Below, piece after piece: positions 41,377 through 49,147 of a stretch of 64,000 bases of DNA. Below the pieces are notes generated by a model, which saw nothing but the letters and a program-made list of their open reading frames with translations, did no database searches and was not told the origin of the DNA. Within the stretch, counting starts at the first letter, position 1; the number at the start of each line of letters is the position of its first letter. The position numbers and the translations under genes were made by a program. Source of the DNA: Fibrisoma limi BUZ 3 (lineage in GTDB: Bacteria > Bacteroidota > Bacteroidia > Cytophagales > Spirosomataceae); contig NZ_CAIT01000010.1 of assembly GCF_000296815.2 (NCBI RefSeq), positions 1-64,000 on the forward strand. Direction: 5' to 3'.

Positions 41377-42324
41377 TTAAAAATCACCCGAATAGAACGG
41401 GCTGAATACGTAGTACGAGCTGTCACGTTTAGCCCGTTTGGGGGCTGTCTGGATGTTTAGCTCAAAACGTGATGAGGGTTGGTCTGCTCGGAACCAGTCT
41501 GTGAAGGGACGTTCGCGGGTGTATAAACGAGCGACCTCCCGAACATGTACTGACGTTACTTCTTCTGGCTTAACCGGGATGCCATTAATATAAACATCGG
41601 TTTTATCGCTGAACTCATCGGAGAGTTTCAAGTGCTGATTTTTCGTGCGTTCAACCAATGCGTTTTTATTATGGAAGAACGTGGCCTCCAGCAACTGATT
41701 CATGTTGAACGAATAGGTCTCGCCAAACGGATGCTTTGAGACAGCGGCTGCCTGTAAAAGTGTGAAAAACCGGCTACGCGATTTAGTGAAGGGGAGCAGG
41801 TTAGGGCTGGTTTGGATCAGTACACGATACGGCTTCGGTTCATACGCTGCATCTGAGCCGTATTCCAGTTTGCGGAGAACAAACACCTCGTCCACAAATT
41901 CAGGGGAAATCTTCTGCAATGCAGCCTCAGATGCCGCTTTGCCATTGATGTATATCAATGTCTCAGCTTTATAATCATCGGCCAAAGCCAACTGATTGTT
42001 TTGAACAACGACAACAATTGGTTCGCTTTTCCAAAGCGGGTTGTCTGGTCTATTGTTTTGAAGCGACAAATGGCAGTACCAGTCCTTCTCTTCCAGTTCA
42101 AGCACCATCGCCCGGGTTGGGTTGGTAGCTGGCAGAGTGTTATGTCGGAGATTAAGTTCGCGATTGTCCGCTTTATGACGACAGGCGAACAAGGTGGTTA
42201 TACACAACACTAAGCCTAATAAAGCGTACCGAATCCAGATTGAACGGCCGGAGTTGGGACGGTTCATCATCAAAATGCGCTCCCGCAGGGTTGAACCGTT
42301 GAAGTGGTTAGTGAACGAGTACAT
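41377..42324 (-). pseudogene. Distal half of the M56 (BlaR1-like) sensor, out of frame with the proximal half
   Basis: The 315-residue frame begins with MYSFTNHFNGSTLRERILMMNRPNS, which is the part of M56 proteins that follows the peptidase domain (N-x-F-x-x-S-x-L-K-x-R-I-x-M-M-N). A membrane segment follows (YALLGLVLCITTLFAC). Two segments resemble TonB-receptor plug domains: TLIYINGKAASE..PEFVDEVFVLRKLEYG..YRVLIQTSP and TDVYINGIPVKPE..VREVARLYTRE..FELNIQTAP. The reading frame is open upstream of the ATG and overlaps the end of the proximal frame, so one -1 shift would join them. It may be translated separately as a lipoprotein-like product (LFAC). Confidence 0.65.
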
Positions 42325-42347
42325 GGCTGTTGGGAATAAAGCTGCCC

Positions 42348-43133
42348 TTATGAGGATTGCCCAGTCGTTAGATTTACTTTTAACAAGCTATACTGGTAGG
42401 CTTTGGCTTCAACCCCCTCGTTCAATACCGCCCGATCGGCCGAGAATTCGAGCGTTTGGTGAAGGAGCCGTCGAAAGAGGTAAACAGCCGGGTTAATCCA
42501 AAAAACGATGCAAAGGAGTTCGGCTGCAACCATATCCAAACTATGCCGTGCACGGACGTGAACGCGCTCATGCCGTAAAATCTGCTCGAGTTCGTCGGGG
42601 TCATGCTGGTGTGGGTTAAGCACGACCCACTCAAAAAAAGAAAATGGAGCCGTATCGTTTTCAGCATGTATCAGGGTAAAACCGTCATACTCTTCCCGAA
42701 ACGTGTGACGTAGCAACTTTATCAGCGATGTTAATTGCCACCCGAACCGTAGCAACAGCAGTAGAACAACAAAGCCATAGCCAAAAACCAGCCAGGTTTG
42801 CCAGGGCCAGTTATCGGCGGTGATTGATGAATTGAAGGCTGGATATGTCCGACCATCCGGATACGTGATGATCACCTGTGGGGACTGAACGGTCGGGTCG
42901 GGTTGAACACCTGGCGTAATAAGCTGCGCGGTACGCTGCATGGCCGCCCGAACCGGCTGAGGTCGCCAGTCGGGCAGCTCCAGCCATGGTAAAGCGAGGG
43001 CGGCTATTAAACCCAGCCAAAGCGTAAGCCGATTCGCATTAAAAGAAGTTTCGCGCCGAAGCAGGCCATAAAAAGCACCGCTTAGAACGGCTATCAGCAG
43101 ATTGGCCAGCAGGAAGTAGCGCAGCAGTTCCAT
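42348..43133 (-). pseudogene. Proximal half of an M56 (BlaR1-like) metallopeptidase sensor
   Basis: The 261 residues contain the N-terminal membrane segments (LLRYFLLANLLIAVLSGAFYGLL, a second at 35-52, a third at about 112-130) and the gluzincin domain with RHERVHVRARHS (HExxH at 188-192) and FEFSADRAVL, the third-ligand region. It stops at 42348, just where the linker to the last membrane helix should continue; that linker is in the next frame (41377-42324). In BlaR1 systems this protease is activated by a signal and relieves repression by BlaI. The start codon is directly after blaI (2 bases). Either a mutation, a sequencing indel or a frameshift could explain the break. Confidence 0.8.
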
Positions 43134-43135
43134 GC

Positions 43136-43498
43136 TTACTTTTTGTTTTCGATCATGGACAGGATTTCTCGTAACTCGTCTGCCGAGATTTTCTCGTTTT
43201 GAGCAAAGTAGCTTACCAGGTTCTTGTAAGAGTTGTCGAAGTACTCGCCGACTACTTTTTTGAGCACAAACCGGTTTTGGTAGTCCTCCTTGCTGACGAT
43301 TGGGTAGTACTCGTGGGTGTTTCCATAAACCCGGTGGCCCACGTACCCTTTCTCTTCCAGATTACGGATAATCGTCGATACGGTGTTATAATGCAGAGGG
43401 GGATCTGTAAAATGTGGCAGCATGTCTTTGACGTAGGCCTGTTCCATCTTCCACAGTACCTGAATAACCTCTTCTTCCTTGGCAGTTAGTTTCTCCAT
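43136..43498 (-). CDS. blaI: BlaI/MecI/CopY-family transcriptional repressor
   Basis: Small winged-helix repressor, 120 residues, that dimerises on palindromic operators and is inactivated by proteolysis by its M56 partner. Seen: MEKLTAKEEEVIQVLWKMEQAYVKDML, the recognition region PPLHYNTVSTIIRNLEEKGYVGHRVYGNTHEYYPIVSKEDY, which is the classic family block with the cleavage-prone segment, and a C-terminal dimer helix. It is the first gene of the M56 operon. Its promoter is unusually close to the ATG, so the message may be leaderless, and a 12-base palindrome lies beside the -33 box. The actual signal is unknown; no beta-lactamase gene is in the window. Confidence 0.95.
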   Translation of the reverse strand: MEKLTAKEEEVIQVLWKMEQAYVKDMLPHFTDPPLHYNTVSTIIRNLEEKGYVGHRVYGNTHEYYPIVSKEDYQNRFVLKKVVGEYFDNSYKNLVSYFAQNEKISADELREILSMIENKK

Positions 43499-43502
43499 AA
43501 AA

Positions 43503-43532
43503 CAAACCTATAACTATTTCTGTCGTTTACAA
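43503..43532 (-). promoter_or_regulatory. Promoter of blaI
   Basis: On the minus strand TTG (43532-43530), 19 bases, then TAGGTTTG (43510-43503). The box ends only 4 bases before the ATG at 43498, so transcription should start at or next to the initiation codon. Confidence 0.65.
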
Positions 43533-43535
43533 ACT

Positions 43536-43547
43536 AACTACGTAGTT
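43536..43547. promoter_or_regulatory. Candidate BlaI-type operator between blaI and gldH
   Basis: AACTACGTAGTT, a perfect 12-base palindrome. It lies 3 bases upstream of the blaI -33 box and 9 bases from the gldH -33 box, so binding could affect both promoters. It shares ACTAC/GTAGT half-sites with 41325-41335. Confidence 0.5.
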
Positions 43548-43556
43548 TTTTATCGT

Positions 43557-43587
43557 TTGAAAAGCATAGGACGTGGTTGTAGCTTTG
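43557..43587 (+). promoter_or_regulatory. Promoter of gldH
   Basis: TTG at 43557-43559, 20 bases, TAGCTTTG at 43580-43587. This fits the Bacteroidota consensus exactly, with a leader of about 15 bases to the ATG at 43606. Confidence 0.72.
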
Positions 43588-43605
43588 CAAACATTTTACG
43601 CTGAT

Positions 43606-44088
43606 ATGAAACAATTTGGTTGGCTGATTTTGGTACTTGTTGTTGGTCTTGTTGGGTGCGACCAGAATACAGTTTACAAGGAGTATGTAGATTTTGAAGA
43701 TGGAAAGTGGGCGGTAAAAAATGCGCCTTCCTTTACATTCCGGATAGACGATGCGTCGATACCCTACAACATCTATTATAACCTACGGAATAGCCTGTCA
43801 TACGGTTATTATAACCTATATCTAACGCGTTATCTGCGCGATTCATCGGGAAAAGAGATTGAATCCAGATTAGACGAGCTGCTGTTGATGGACCCAAAAA
43901 CCGGCGAACCAAATGGCGACGGACTCGGTGACCTTTTTGACCATAAAGTACTGATCAAACGAAATTACCGGTTTCCCAAACCGGGGCTGTATACGATTCA
44001 AATCCGTCAATACATGCGGCAGGACCCACTATTGAACGTATTGAGTGTGGGGATTACGGTCGAAAAAGCCACTGGAGCCGCTCAATGA
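43606..44088 (+). CDS. gldH: Gliding motility lipoprotein GldH
   Basis: Lipoprotein required for gliding in flavobacteria and kept in many Bacteroidota. The 160 residues have a lipoprotein signal, MKQFGWLILVLVVGLVGCDQ, with Cys18. The mature part includes VYKEYVDFEDGKWAVKNAPSFTFRIDDASIPYNIYYNLRNSLSYGYYNLYLT, GLGDLFDHKVLIKRNYRFPKPGLYTIQIRQYMRQDPL, the GldH pattern. Start ATG 43606 gives the signal peptide and follows the promoter. Its last bases overlap the PAP2 gene (ATGA), so the two are coupled. Confidence 0.93.
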   Translation: MKQFGWLILVLVVGLVGCDQNTVYKEYVDFEDGKWAVKNAPSFTFRIDDASIPYNIYYNLRNSLSYGYYNLYLTRYLRDSSGKEIESRLDELLLMDPKTGEPNGDGLGDLFDHKVLIKRNYRFPKPGLYTIQIRQYMRQDPLLNVLSVGITVEKATGAAQ

Positions 44089-44720
44089 TGTTGCTTAACC
44101 TACTACGCAAGAATCAGTATTTTTTCGTGCCGTATTTGCTGGTGCTGGCTGTTGTTGGAGTATTGCAACTGGTTTATTCGCAGGAGCAGCTCATGCAGTG
44201 GGTCAACGTTCGGAATAATCGGTACGCCGACGTTTTCTTCACATATGCAACCTACATGGGCGACGGCGCATTTTTCGTACTTATCTGTACGATTCTTCTT
44301 ATTCGCTACTGGCGGATAGGTGTCATGGCATTTGTCAGTTTCGCGGTATCGTCCCTAACTTCGATTGCATTGAAGCAACTGGCCTTTCCTAAAGCACTGC
44401 GGCCACTGAAACGCCTGGAGCATTCAACGTATGAATACCACCTTATCGAAGGCCTGGATATTCACAGCTATAATAGTTTTCCGTCCGGGCATTCTATTTC
44501 TGCCTTTGCCGTGTTTAGTCTGCTGGCGATGCTCGATGACCGTAAAAATCGGAGCTGGATTTGGATACTGCTGGCCGTATTAACGGCCTATTCACGGGTA
44601 TACCTGTTTCAGCACTTTGTGGAAGATGTTTTTGCCGGTGCCCTGATTGGCGTGGTCTCCTCTGTTGCCGTATATCTTGCCCTGCAGCGGTGGGCTCTTC
44701 ACAAGAAAGAGACTGTTTAG
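44085..44720 (+). CDS. PAP2-family membrane phosphatase
   Basis: Integral-membrane phosphatase of the type-2 phosphatidic acid phosphatase group, 211 residues with about five membrane helices. The three active-site motifs are seen as KQLAFPKALRPL (the K-x6-R-P box), FPSGHSISAF (PSGH) and SRVYLFQHFVEDVFAG (SR-x5-H-x3-D). The substrate could be phosphatidic acid, undecaprenyl diphosphate or lipid A; the sequence does not tell. It overlaps gldH by four bases. Confidence 0.9.
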   Translation: MMLLNLLRKNQYFFVPYLLVLAVVGVLQLVYSQEQLMQWVNVRNNRYADVFFTYATYMGDGAFFVLICTILLIRYWRIGVMAFVSFAVSSLTSIALKQLAFPKALRPLKRLEHSTYEYHLIEGLDIHSYNSFPSGHSISAFAVFSLLAMLDDRKNRSWIWILLAVLTAYSRVYLFQHFVEDVFAGALIGVVSSVAVYLALQRWALHKKETV

Positions 44721-44726
44721 TCATGA

Positions 44727-44759
44727 AAAACCCGCTTTTAGTAATTAAAAGCGGGTTTT
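44727..44759. terminator. Bidirectional terminator between the PAP2 and DUF4293 genes
   Basis: AAAACCCGCTTTTA (44727-44740) and TAAAAGCGGGTTTT (44746-44759) form a perfect 14-bp stem with a 5-base loop between two converging genes. Confidence 0.9.
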
Positions 44760-44764
44760 GAGTC

Positions 44765-45238
44765 TTATCGTAGCCGGTTCGAATCGCGAACCAGTTTTTC
44801 ATCCCGGCGAATAAATCGGTTCGCCAAAGCGTTGAAAAGCAGCGCAGCAATGATAGCGTAGAAGCCTAAAAGAAACGTACCCTGATCGGCTGGATTACCG
44901 TATTCTTTACCGGCATACAAAGCTCTGTACAGGATAATACCCATGATAGCCGTCAGGAGCAGGGCATTAATGGCGCACAGGCCCGTTTGCAACAGTCGGT
45001 TACGAAACTGGAAGATGGCGTAGAGAGCAATAATACCAACCAGTGCCATAAGAAGTCCCAGGTACCAGAGCGGGGTAATTACGTTCGTCAGGCCGGTTTG
45101 CTGGCTATACTGCAAAGCCGTCAGTTGAGCGGTTTCCGTAGCACTACCTCCCGCTTTTTGCCAGATTGGATTGGCCAGTGCGACGCCCATCGCTACGGTA
45201 ATGAGAAACAAAAATATAGTCTGAACGCGTTGAATCAT
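44765..45238 (-). CDS. DUF4293 family membrane protein
   Basis: Uncharacterised Bacteroidota membrane protein, 157 residues with four helices: MIQRVQTIFLFLITVAMGVALANPIW, the LWYLGLLMALVGIIALYAIFQF helix, LCAINALLLTAIMGIILY, and FLLGFYAIIAALLFNALANRFIRRDEKLVRDSNRLR, the conserved ending. MIQR is the family start, so ATG 45238 is chosen. It is divergent from mnmD. The function is not known. Confidence 0.88.
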   Translation of the reverse strand: MIQRVQTIFLFLITVAMGVALANPIWQKAGGSATETAQLTALQYSQQTGLTNVITPLWYLGLLMALVGIIALYAIFQFRNRLLQTGLCAINALLLTAIMGIILYRALYAGKEYGNPADQGTFLLGFYAIIAALLFNALANRFIRRDEKLVRDSNRLR

Positions 45239-45259
45239 TGGGCCTATTGTTTTGGAGCG

Positions 45260-45267
45260 CAAAAGTA
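45260..45267 (-). promoter_or_regulatory. -7 box of the DUF4293 gene
   Basis: Minus-strand TACTTTTG matches TAnnTTTG, 22 bases before the ATG at 45238, inside the 46-base divergent gap with mnmD. Confidence 0.5.
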
Positions 45268-45284
45268 GCCCAAAACCGAAGATT

Positions 45285-45959
45285 ATGAAAGCAGCTACCC
45301 GACTTGTCCTGACTGCCGATGGTTCCCATTCGATATACAGTGAGGAAACGCGACAGCATTATCACTCCGTTCATGGTGCCTGGCAGGAATCCCAGCGTGT
45401 GTTTATTGAACTTGGGCTGCAGGAAGCGTTCAACCGATTTTCGGATGAGTCGTCGATACGTATCTTTGAGATGGGGTTTGGTACTGGACTGAATGCGCTG
45501 CTAACCGCCAGGGAAGCCGAGCGGCACCAACGTTGTGTTTATTATACTGCCATTGAAGCGTATCCCGTGCCGTTGGACGAGGCCCACCAACTGAACTTTG
45601 ACCAACTGCTCGATACCAACTACCTGCATCAACTACACGAAGCAGACTGGAACCAGACCGTACAAATTCATCCTTTTTTCTCGTTAACCAAGCTTCACGG
45701 ACTTTTGCAGGATTTTCGGGCCACCGAGCGTTTTCACCTGATTTATTTCGATGCCTTTGCACCGGAGGCTCAACCCGAACTGTGGACTGAGGCTGTTTTT
45801 CGCCAAATGGCAGACATTTTGCAGGCAGGAGGTATACTGACGACTTACTGCTCGAAAGGCTACGTTCAGCGTAATCTGAAGGCGGTGGGCTTCCAGGTAG
45901 AAAAACACTCCGGACCGGCCTACAAACGGGAGATTATTCGGGCGGTTAAGCCAGCCTGA
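45285..45959 (+). CDS. mnmD: MnmD-type tRNA (mnm5s2U34) methyltransferase
   Basis: SAM-dependent methyltransferase domain that completes the mnm5s2U modification at the wobble position of certain tRNAs. It corresponds to the N-terminal half of the bifunctional MnmC of enterics, here stand-alone. The 224 residues show LVLTADGSHSIYSEETRQHYHSVHGAWQES (substrate region), IRIFEMGFGTGLNALLT (SAM motif I), FHLIYFDAFAPEAQPELW, and GGILTTYCSKGYVQRNLKAVGF. Start ATG 45285 is chosen because it begins the homologous region. Confidence 0.92.
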   Translation: MKAATRLVLTADGSHSIYSEETRQHYHSVHGAWQESQRVFIELGLQEAFNRFSDESSIRIFEMGFGTGLNALLTAREAERHQRCVYYTAIEAYPVPLDEAHQLNFDQLLDTNYLHQLHEADWNQTVQIHPFFSLTKLHGLLQDFRATERFHLIYFDAFAPEAQPELWTEAVFRQMADILQAGGILTTYCSKGYVQRNLKAVGFQVEKHSGPAYKREIIRAVKPA

Positions 45960-46036
45960 TTGAAGAGGGAAATATTTTCCCCGCTGGGTCATTTCATTAA
46001 ATTTAATTCCTTGTTCGAGCGTTACAACAAAAAAGC

Positions 46037-46624
46037 ATGCGCATGAACCGTCTGTTTCTGCTTCTGACCGGCTTACTGCTGTTCGTTCTCAGCTCATTTC
46101 GGCCTGACGATTCGCCGAAAGCCGCCCCTAAAAAAATTAAGTGGCTTACTATTCAGCAAGCCTACGAACTGGGTAAGAAAACCCCGAAAAAGTTTGTCAT
46201 CGATGTCTACACTGACTGGTGTGGCTGGTGTAAGGTCATGGACCGACAGACGTTCACAAATCCGGCCGTAGTAGACTATGTCAACGAAAACTACTACGCC
46301 GTTAAGTTCAACGCCGAACAACAGGGCGACGTAACGATCAATAAACAGACCTTTAAATACGTCGGTAGCGCGAGCGGCCGGGGTATTCATGAATTGGCGG
46401 CTGCCTTGCTGCGTAATCAGATGAGCTACCCGTCAACGGTGTTCATGGATGAGAAATTTAACCTCATTCAACCAATTGCCGGTTATCTGGAGCCTCGGAC
46501 ATTTCACCAGATCATTACTTACTTTGGAGGAGACTACAACCAGAAGGAACCCTTCGACAAATACAAAGCCGGTACGTACGCCAAACTATATCCCGGCCCT
46601 CTGACGGCCAAAGCGGGCGAATAA
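46037..46624 (+). CDS. Exported thioredoxin-like protein with a WCGWC site
   Basis: Thioredoxin-fold protein (195 residues) of the DsbD-gamma / DUF255-like type. A signal peptide or membrane anchor (RLFLLLTGLLLFVLSS) precedes a domain with IDVYTDWCGWCKVMDRQTF (CxxC at about residues 68-71), NPAVVDYVNENYYAVKFNAE and SYPSTVFMDEKF (cis-Pro position). The WCGWC pair suggests a periplasmic disulfide reductase or chaperone. The ATG at 46043 is an alternative start. The partner is unknown. Confidence 0.85.
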   Translation: MRMNRLFLLLTGLLLFVLSSFRPDDSPKAAPKKIKWLTIQQAYELGKKTPKKFVIDVYTDWCGWCKVMDRQTFTNPAVVDYVNENYYAVKFNAEQQGDVTINKQTFKYVGSASGRGIHELAAALLRNQMSYPSTVFMDEKFNLIQPIAGYLEPRTFHQIITYFGGDYNQKEPFDKYKAGTYAKLYPGPLTAKAGE

Positions 46625-46643
46625 TTCGCCTTCCCAAAATCGG

Positions 46644-46728
46644 ACACGGATCAGACAAATTGCTCGAACTGAAACGGATTAGCTCCGCGACAGTCCCAGC
46701 CAGTGTCTGATCCGTGTTCTGTTTTTTT
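46644..46728 (+). repeat. Long-loop inverted repeat before the M13 peptidase gene
   Basis: ACACGGATCAGACA (46644-46657) and TGTCTGATCCGTGT (46704-46717) are perfect 14-base complements 46 bases apart, followed closely by a T7 run at 46722-46728. It could end the thioredoxin-gene transcript. The wording resembles recurring intergenic repeats of Bacteroidota. Confidence 0.65.
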
Positions 46729-46782
46729 AGCCTGTGTTCTATTAAATTTGTAGTCTGTTTATTAACCCAACACGTAGTTTAC

Positions 46783-48840
46783 ATGAGTCAACGAACGATT
46801 TGCCTGTCGGCGGCAGTGGTAGCTTTTGGTCTGATGGCCGCAACGCCCCCGACGCTTCCCAAAGATAAAGCTCCGAAGCCTGCTGCTCCGAAGCGGAAGT
46901 TCATCGATCCGGAAAACATGGATACGTCGGTGAAGCCAGGCGACAACTTTTATCGGTACGCCAACGGCAACTGGCTGCGTAATAATCCGATCCCGGCGTC
47001 AAAAACGTCGTGGGGGAGCTTCAACGAACTGCGCGAAAAAAGCCTTGACGCCATGAAGTCGTTGCTGGAGGAGTCAGCCAAAACGACAACAAAAGGGCGT
47101 CTTTATCAGATGGTCGGCGACTTTTACGCCAGCGGCATGGATAGCCTGACCATTGAGAAGCGGGGTTTTGATCCAATCCGCCCTGATCTGGCACGTATCG
47201 AAAAAGTAAATAACAAAACCGCTTTCTTCGACGAACTGGCCTACCAGCGAGCGCAGGGAAATGGGATGTTGTTTGGCTTCTTTGTTGCGCAGGATCGTAA
47301 AAATGTGAACAAGTACCTGCCCCAGTTCTCGCAGGGTGGTACTACGCTCCCTGACCGGGATTATTATCTGAAAAATGATGCCCGCAGCCAAAAAATCCGT
47401 GAAGCGTACCGCGATCACCTGACTAAGATGTTTGTGCTGATTGGTGAAGAACCGACTCAGGCATCGCAGGACGCCGACCTGATCATGCGGCTTGAAACGG
47501 CACTGGCCAAAGTACAGATGCCCCGTGTTGAGCTGCGTGACCCATACAAGACGTATAACAAACTGGCGGTGGCGGCCTTCTCCAAGCAAACGCCCGGTAT
47601 CAATTGGGCTGATCAATTGGTGAAGTATGGTGCCAAGAACCAGGATACGGTTCTAGTACAAAGCCCGGCCTTTTTCCGCTCACTCGACAGCCTGGTTGCG
47701 GCCACGCCCGTGGAGGACTTACGGACGTACATGCGTTGGAACATCCTGAAAGGAGCTGCGCCTTACCTCAGCGACGCGTTTGTTAAGCAGAACTTTGCGT
47801 TCACACGAGTACTGACCGGACAGAAGGAGCAAACGCCCCGTTGGCAGCGAATTAGTGGTCTGATCGATGGGACGCTCGGCGATCTACTGGGCCAATTATA
47901 CGTGCAGCAATATTTCAAGCCGGAAGCAAAACAGCGGATGCTGGCTCTGGTTGATAACCTCGAAGCCTCGTATAAAGAGCACATCAAAAACCTCGAGTGG
48001 ATGAGCGACGATACGAAAAAGCGTGCCCTGACAAAATTGACCTCGTTCAAACGTAAAATTGGCTATCCCGATAAGTGGAAGAACTACGACGGCGTAAACA
48101 TTGCACGTAATGATTTCTTTGGCAATGTAAAGTCGGCCAGCAAGTGGTCGTATAACTATATGATCAACCGGCTTGGCAAACCGGTAGACAGAACCGAGTG
48201 GGGTATGACACCGCCTACCGTGAATGCCTACTACAATCCGGTTAACAATGAAATTGCATTCCCGGCCGCTATCCTGCAGTTCCCGTTCTTTGATTTTGAC
48301 GCCGATGATGCCGTCAACTACGGTGGAATTGGTGCCGTTATCGGCCACGAGATGACCCACGGTTTTGACGACTCAGGTCGTCAGTACGACGCCGACGGTA
48401 CGCTCCGTGATTGGTGGACTAAAGAGGATGCCGAAAACTTCAAGCAACGGGCCGGTAAGGTTGAAGCTCAGTTCTTTGGTTATAAAGTACTTGACTCGCT
48501 GAAAGTGAATGGAAAGCTGACACTCGGCGAGAACCTAGCTGATCTGGGTGGTCTGGCCATTGCCTACGATGCGTTCAAGAAGACGCCACAAGGCAAGTTA
48601 AAGACCAAAATTGATGGATTTACGCCTGATCAACGTTTCTTCTTATCATGGGCGCAAGTGTGGCGCATCAACGTTTTGCCTGAAACGCAGGCTCAGTTGA
48701 TCTTAACCGATCCACATTCACCTGGTATGTATCGTTGCAACGGCCCCTTATCGAATATAGATGCTTGGTATCAAGCATTTAACGTTCAGCCAGGCGACAA
48801 AATGTATAAATCAAAAGAAGAGCGTATCAAGGTTTGGTGA
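46783..48840 (+). CDS. M13-family (neprilysin/PepO-like) zinc metallopeptidase
   Basis: Exported endopeptidase for short peptides, 685 residues. A signal peptide (about 1-24) is followed by FIDPENMDTSVKPGDNFYRYANGNWL, the M13 N-terminal block with the conserved NxxW. The catalytic motif GHEMTHGFDD puts the HExxH histidine at about residue 522, and GENLADLGGLAIAYDAF carries the third ligand Glu. VNAYYNPVNNEIAFPAAILQFPFF and the ending SKEERIKVW are typical. The ATG at 46783 is chosen to give the signal peptide. Confidence 0.97.
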   Translation: MSQRTICLSAAVVAFGLMAATPPTLPKDKAPKPAAPKRKFIDPENMDTSVKPGDNFYRYANGNWLRNNPIPASKTSWGSFNELREKSLDAMKSLLEESAKTTTKGRLYQMVGDFYASGMDSLTIEKRGFDPIRPDLARIEKVNNKTAFFDELAYQRAQGNGMLFGFFVAQDRKNVNKYLPQFSQGGTTLPDRDYYLKNDARSQKIREAYRDHLTKMFVLIGEEPTQASQDADLIMRLETALAKVQMPRVELRDPYKTYNKLAVAAFSKQTPGINWADQLVKYGAKNQDTVLVQSPAFFRSLDSLVAATPVEDLRTYMRWNILKGAAPYLSDAFVKQNFAFTRVLTGQKEQTPRWQRISGLIDGTLGDLLGQLYVQQYFKPEAKQRMLALVDNLEASYKEHIKNLEWMSDDTKKRALTKLTSFKRKIGYPDKWKNYDGVNIARNDFFGNVKSASKWSYNYMINRLGKPVDRTEWGMTPPTVNAYYNPVNNEIAFPAAILQFPFFDFDADDAVNYGGIGAVIGHEMTHGFDDSGRQYDADGTLRDWWTKEDAENFKQRAGKVEAQFFGYKVLDSLKVNGKLTLGENLADLGGLAIAYDAFKKTPQGKLKTKIDGFTPDQRFFLSWAQVWRINVLPETQAQLILTDPHSPGMYRCNGPLSNIDAWYQAFNVQPGDKMYKSKEERIKVW

Positions 48841-48844
48841 TGTG

Positions 48845-48884
48845 CAATTTTAAGGGAGGCAATTAATTGCCTCCCTTAAAATTG
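48845..48884. terminator. 40-base perfect palindrome, terminator after the M13 gene
   Basis: Two perfectly complementary 20-base halves meet without a spacer; the arm core is TTTTAAGGGAGGCAATT. It starts four bases after the stop codon. The GC-rich centre and A/T ends fit an intrinsic terminator able to act in either direction. Confidence 0.8.
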
Positions 48885-48936
48885 AGCCGGGTAAGCAGAA
48901 CTGACAAAGAATAACAAAGAATTTTCGCCAGAATTG

Positions 48937-48966
48937 TTGACAACGTTGTAAAAGCATGTAATTTTG
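48937..48966 (+). promoter_or_regulatory. Promoter of the tRNA-Tyr-Gly-Thr-tuf unit
   Basis: TTG at 48937-48939, 19 bases, TAATTTTG at 48959-48966, about 50 bases before the first tRNA. It is an ideal Bacteroidota promoter. Confidence 0.72.
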
Positions 48967-49016
48967 CAACTCCAAACCGGAAAGGGGCGGGCAAATTGTT
49001 CTTTAAAAGTATTTTT

Positions 49017-49099
49017 GGGGAGTTTCCAGAGTGGCCAAATGGATCAGACTGTAAATCTGCTGGCGTACGCCTTCGGAGGTTCGAATCCTCCACTCCCCA
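49017..49099 (+). tRNA. tRNA-Tyr (GTA)
   Basis: An 83-base type II tRNA. The acceptor stem GGGGAGT pairs with ACTCCCC. The anticodon arm CAGA-CTGTAAA-TCTG gives anticodon GTA. There is a long variable arm and a TTCGAAT T-loop. The CCA end is not encoded. Confidence 0.95.
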
Positions 49100-49147
49100 C
49101 AAAAAAGTTTTTAGTTAGAACCTCGATGGTAAACTGAAAACTGATTT

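Noticed and set aside
47074-47616. A 180-codon minus-strand frame inside the M13 peptidase gene.
   Set aside because: Antisense to a well-supported gene; no start signal or family likeness.
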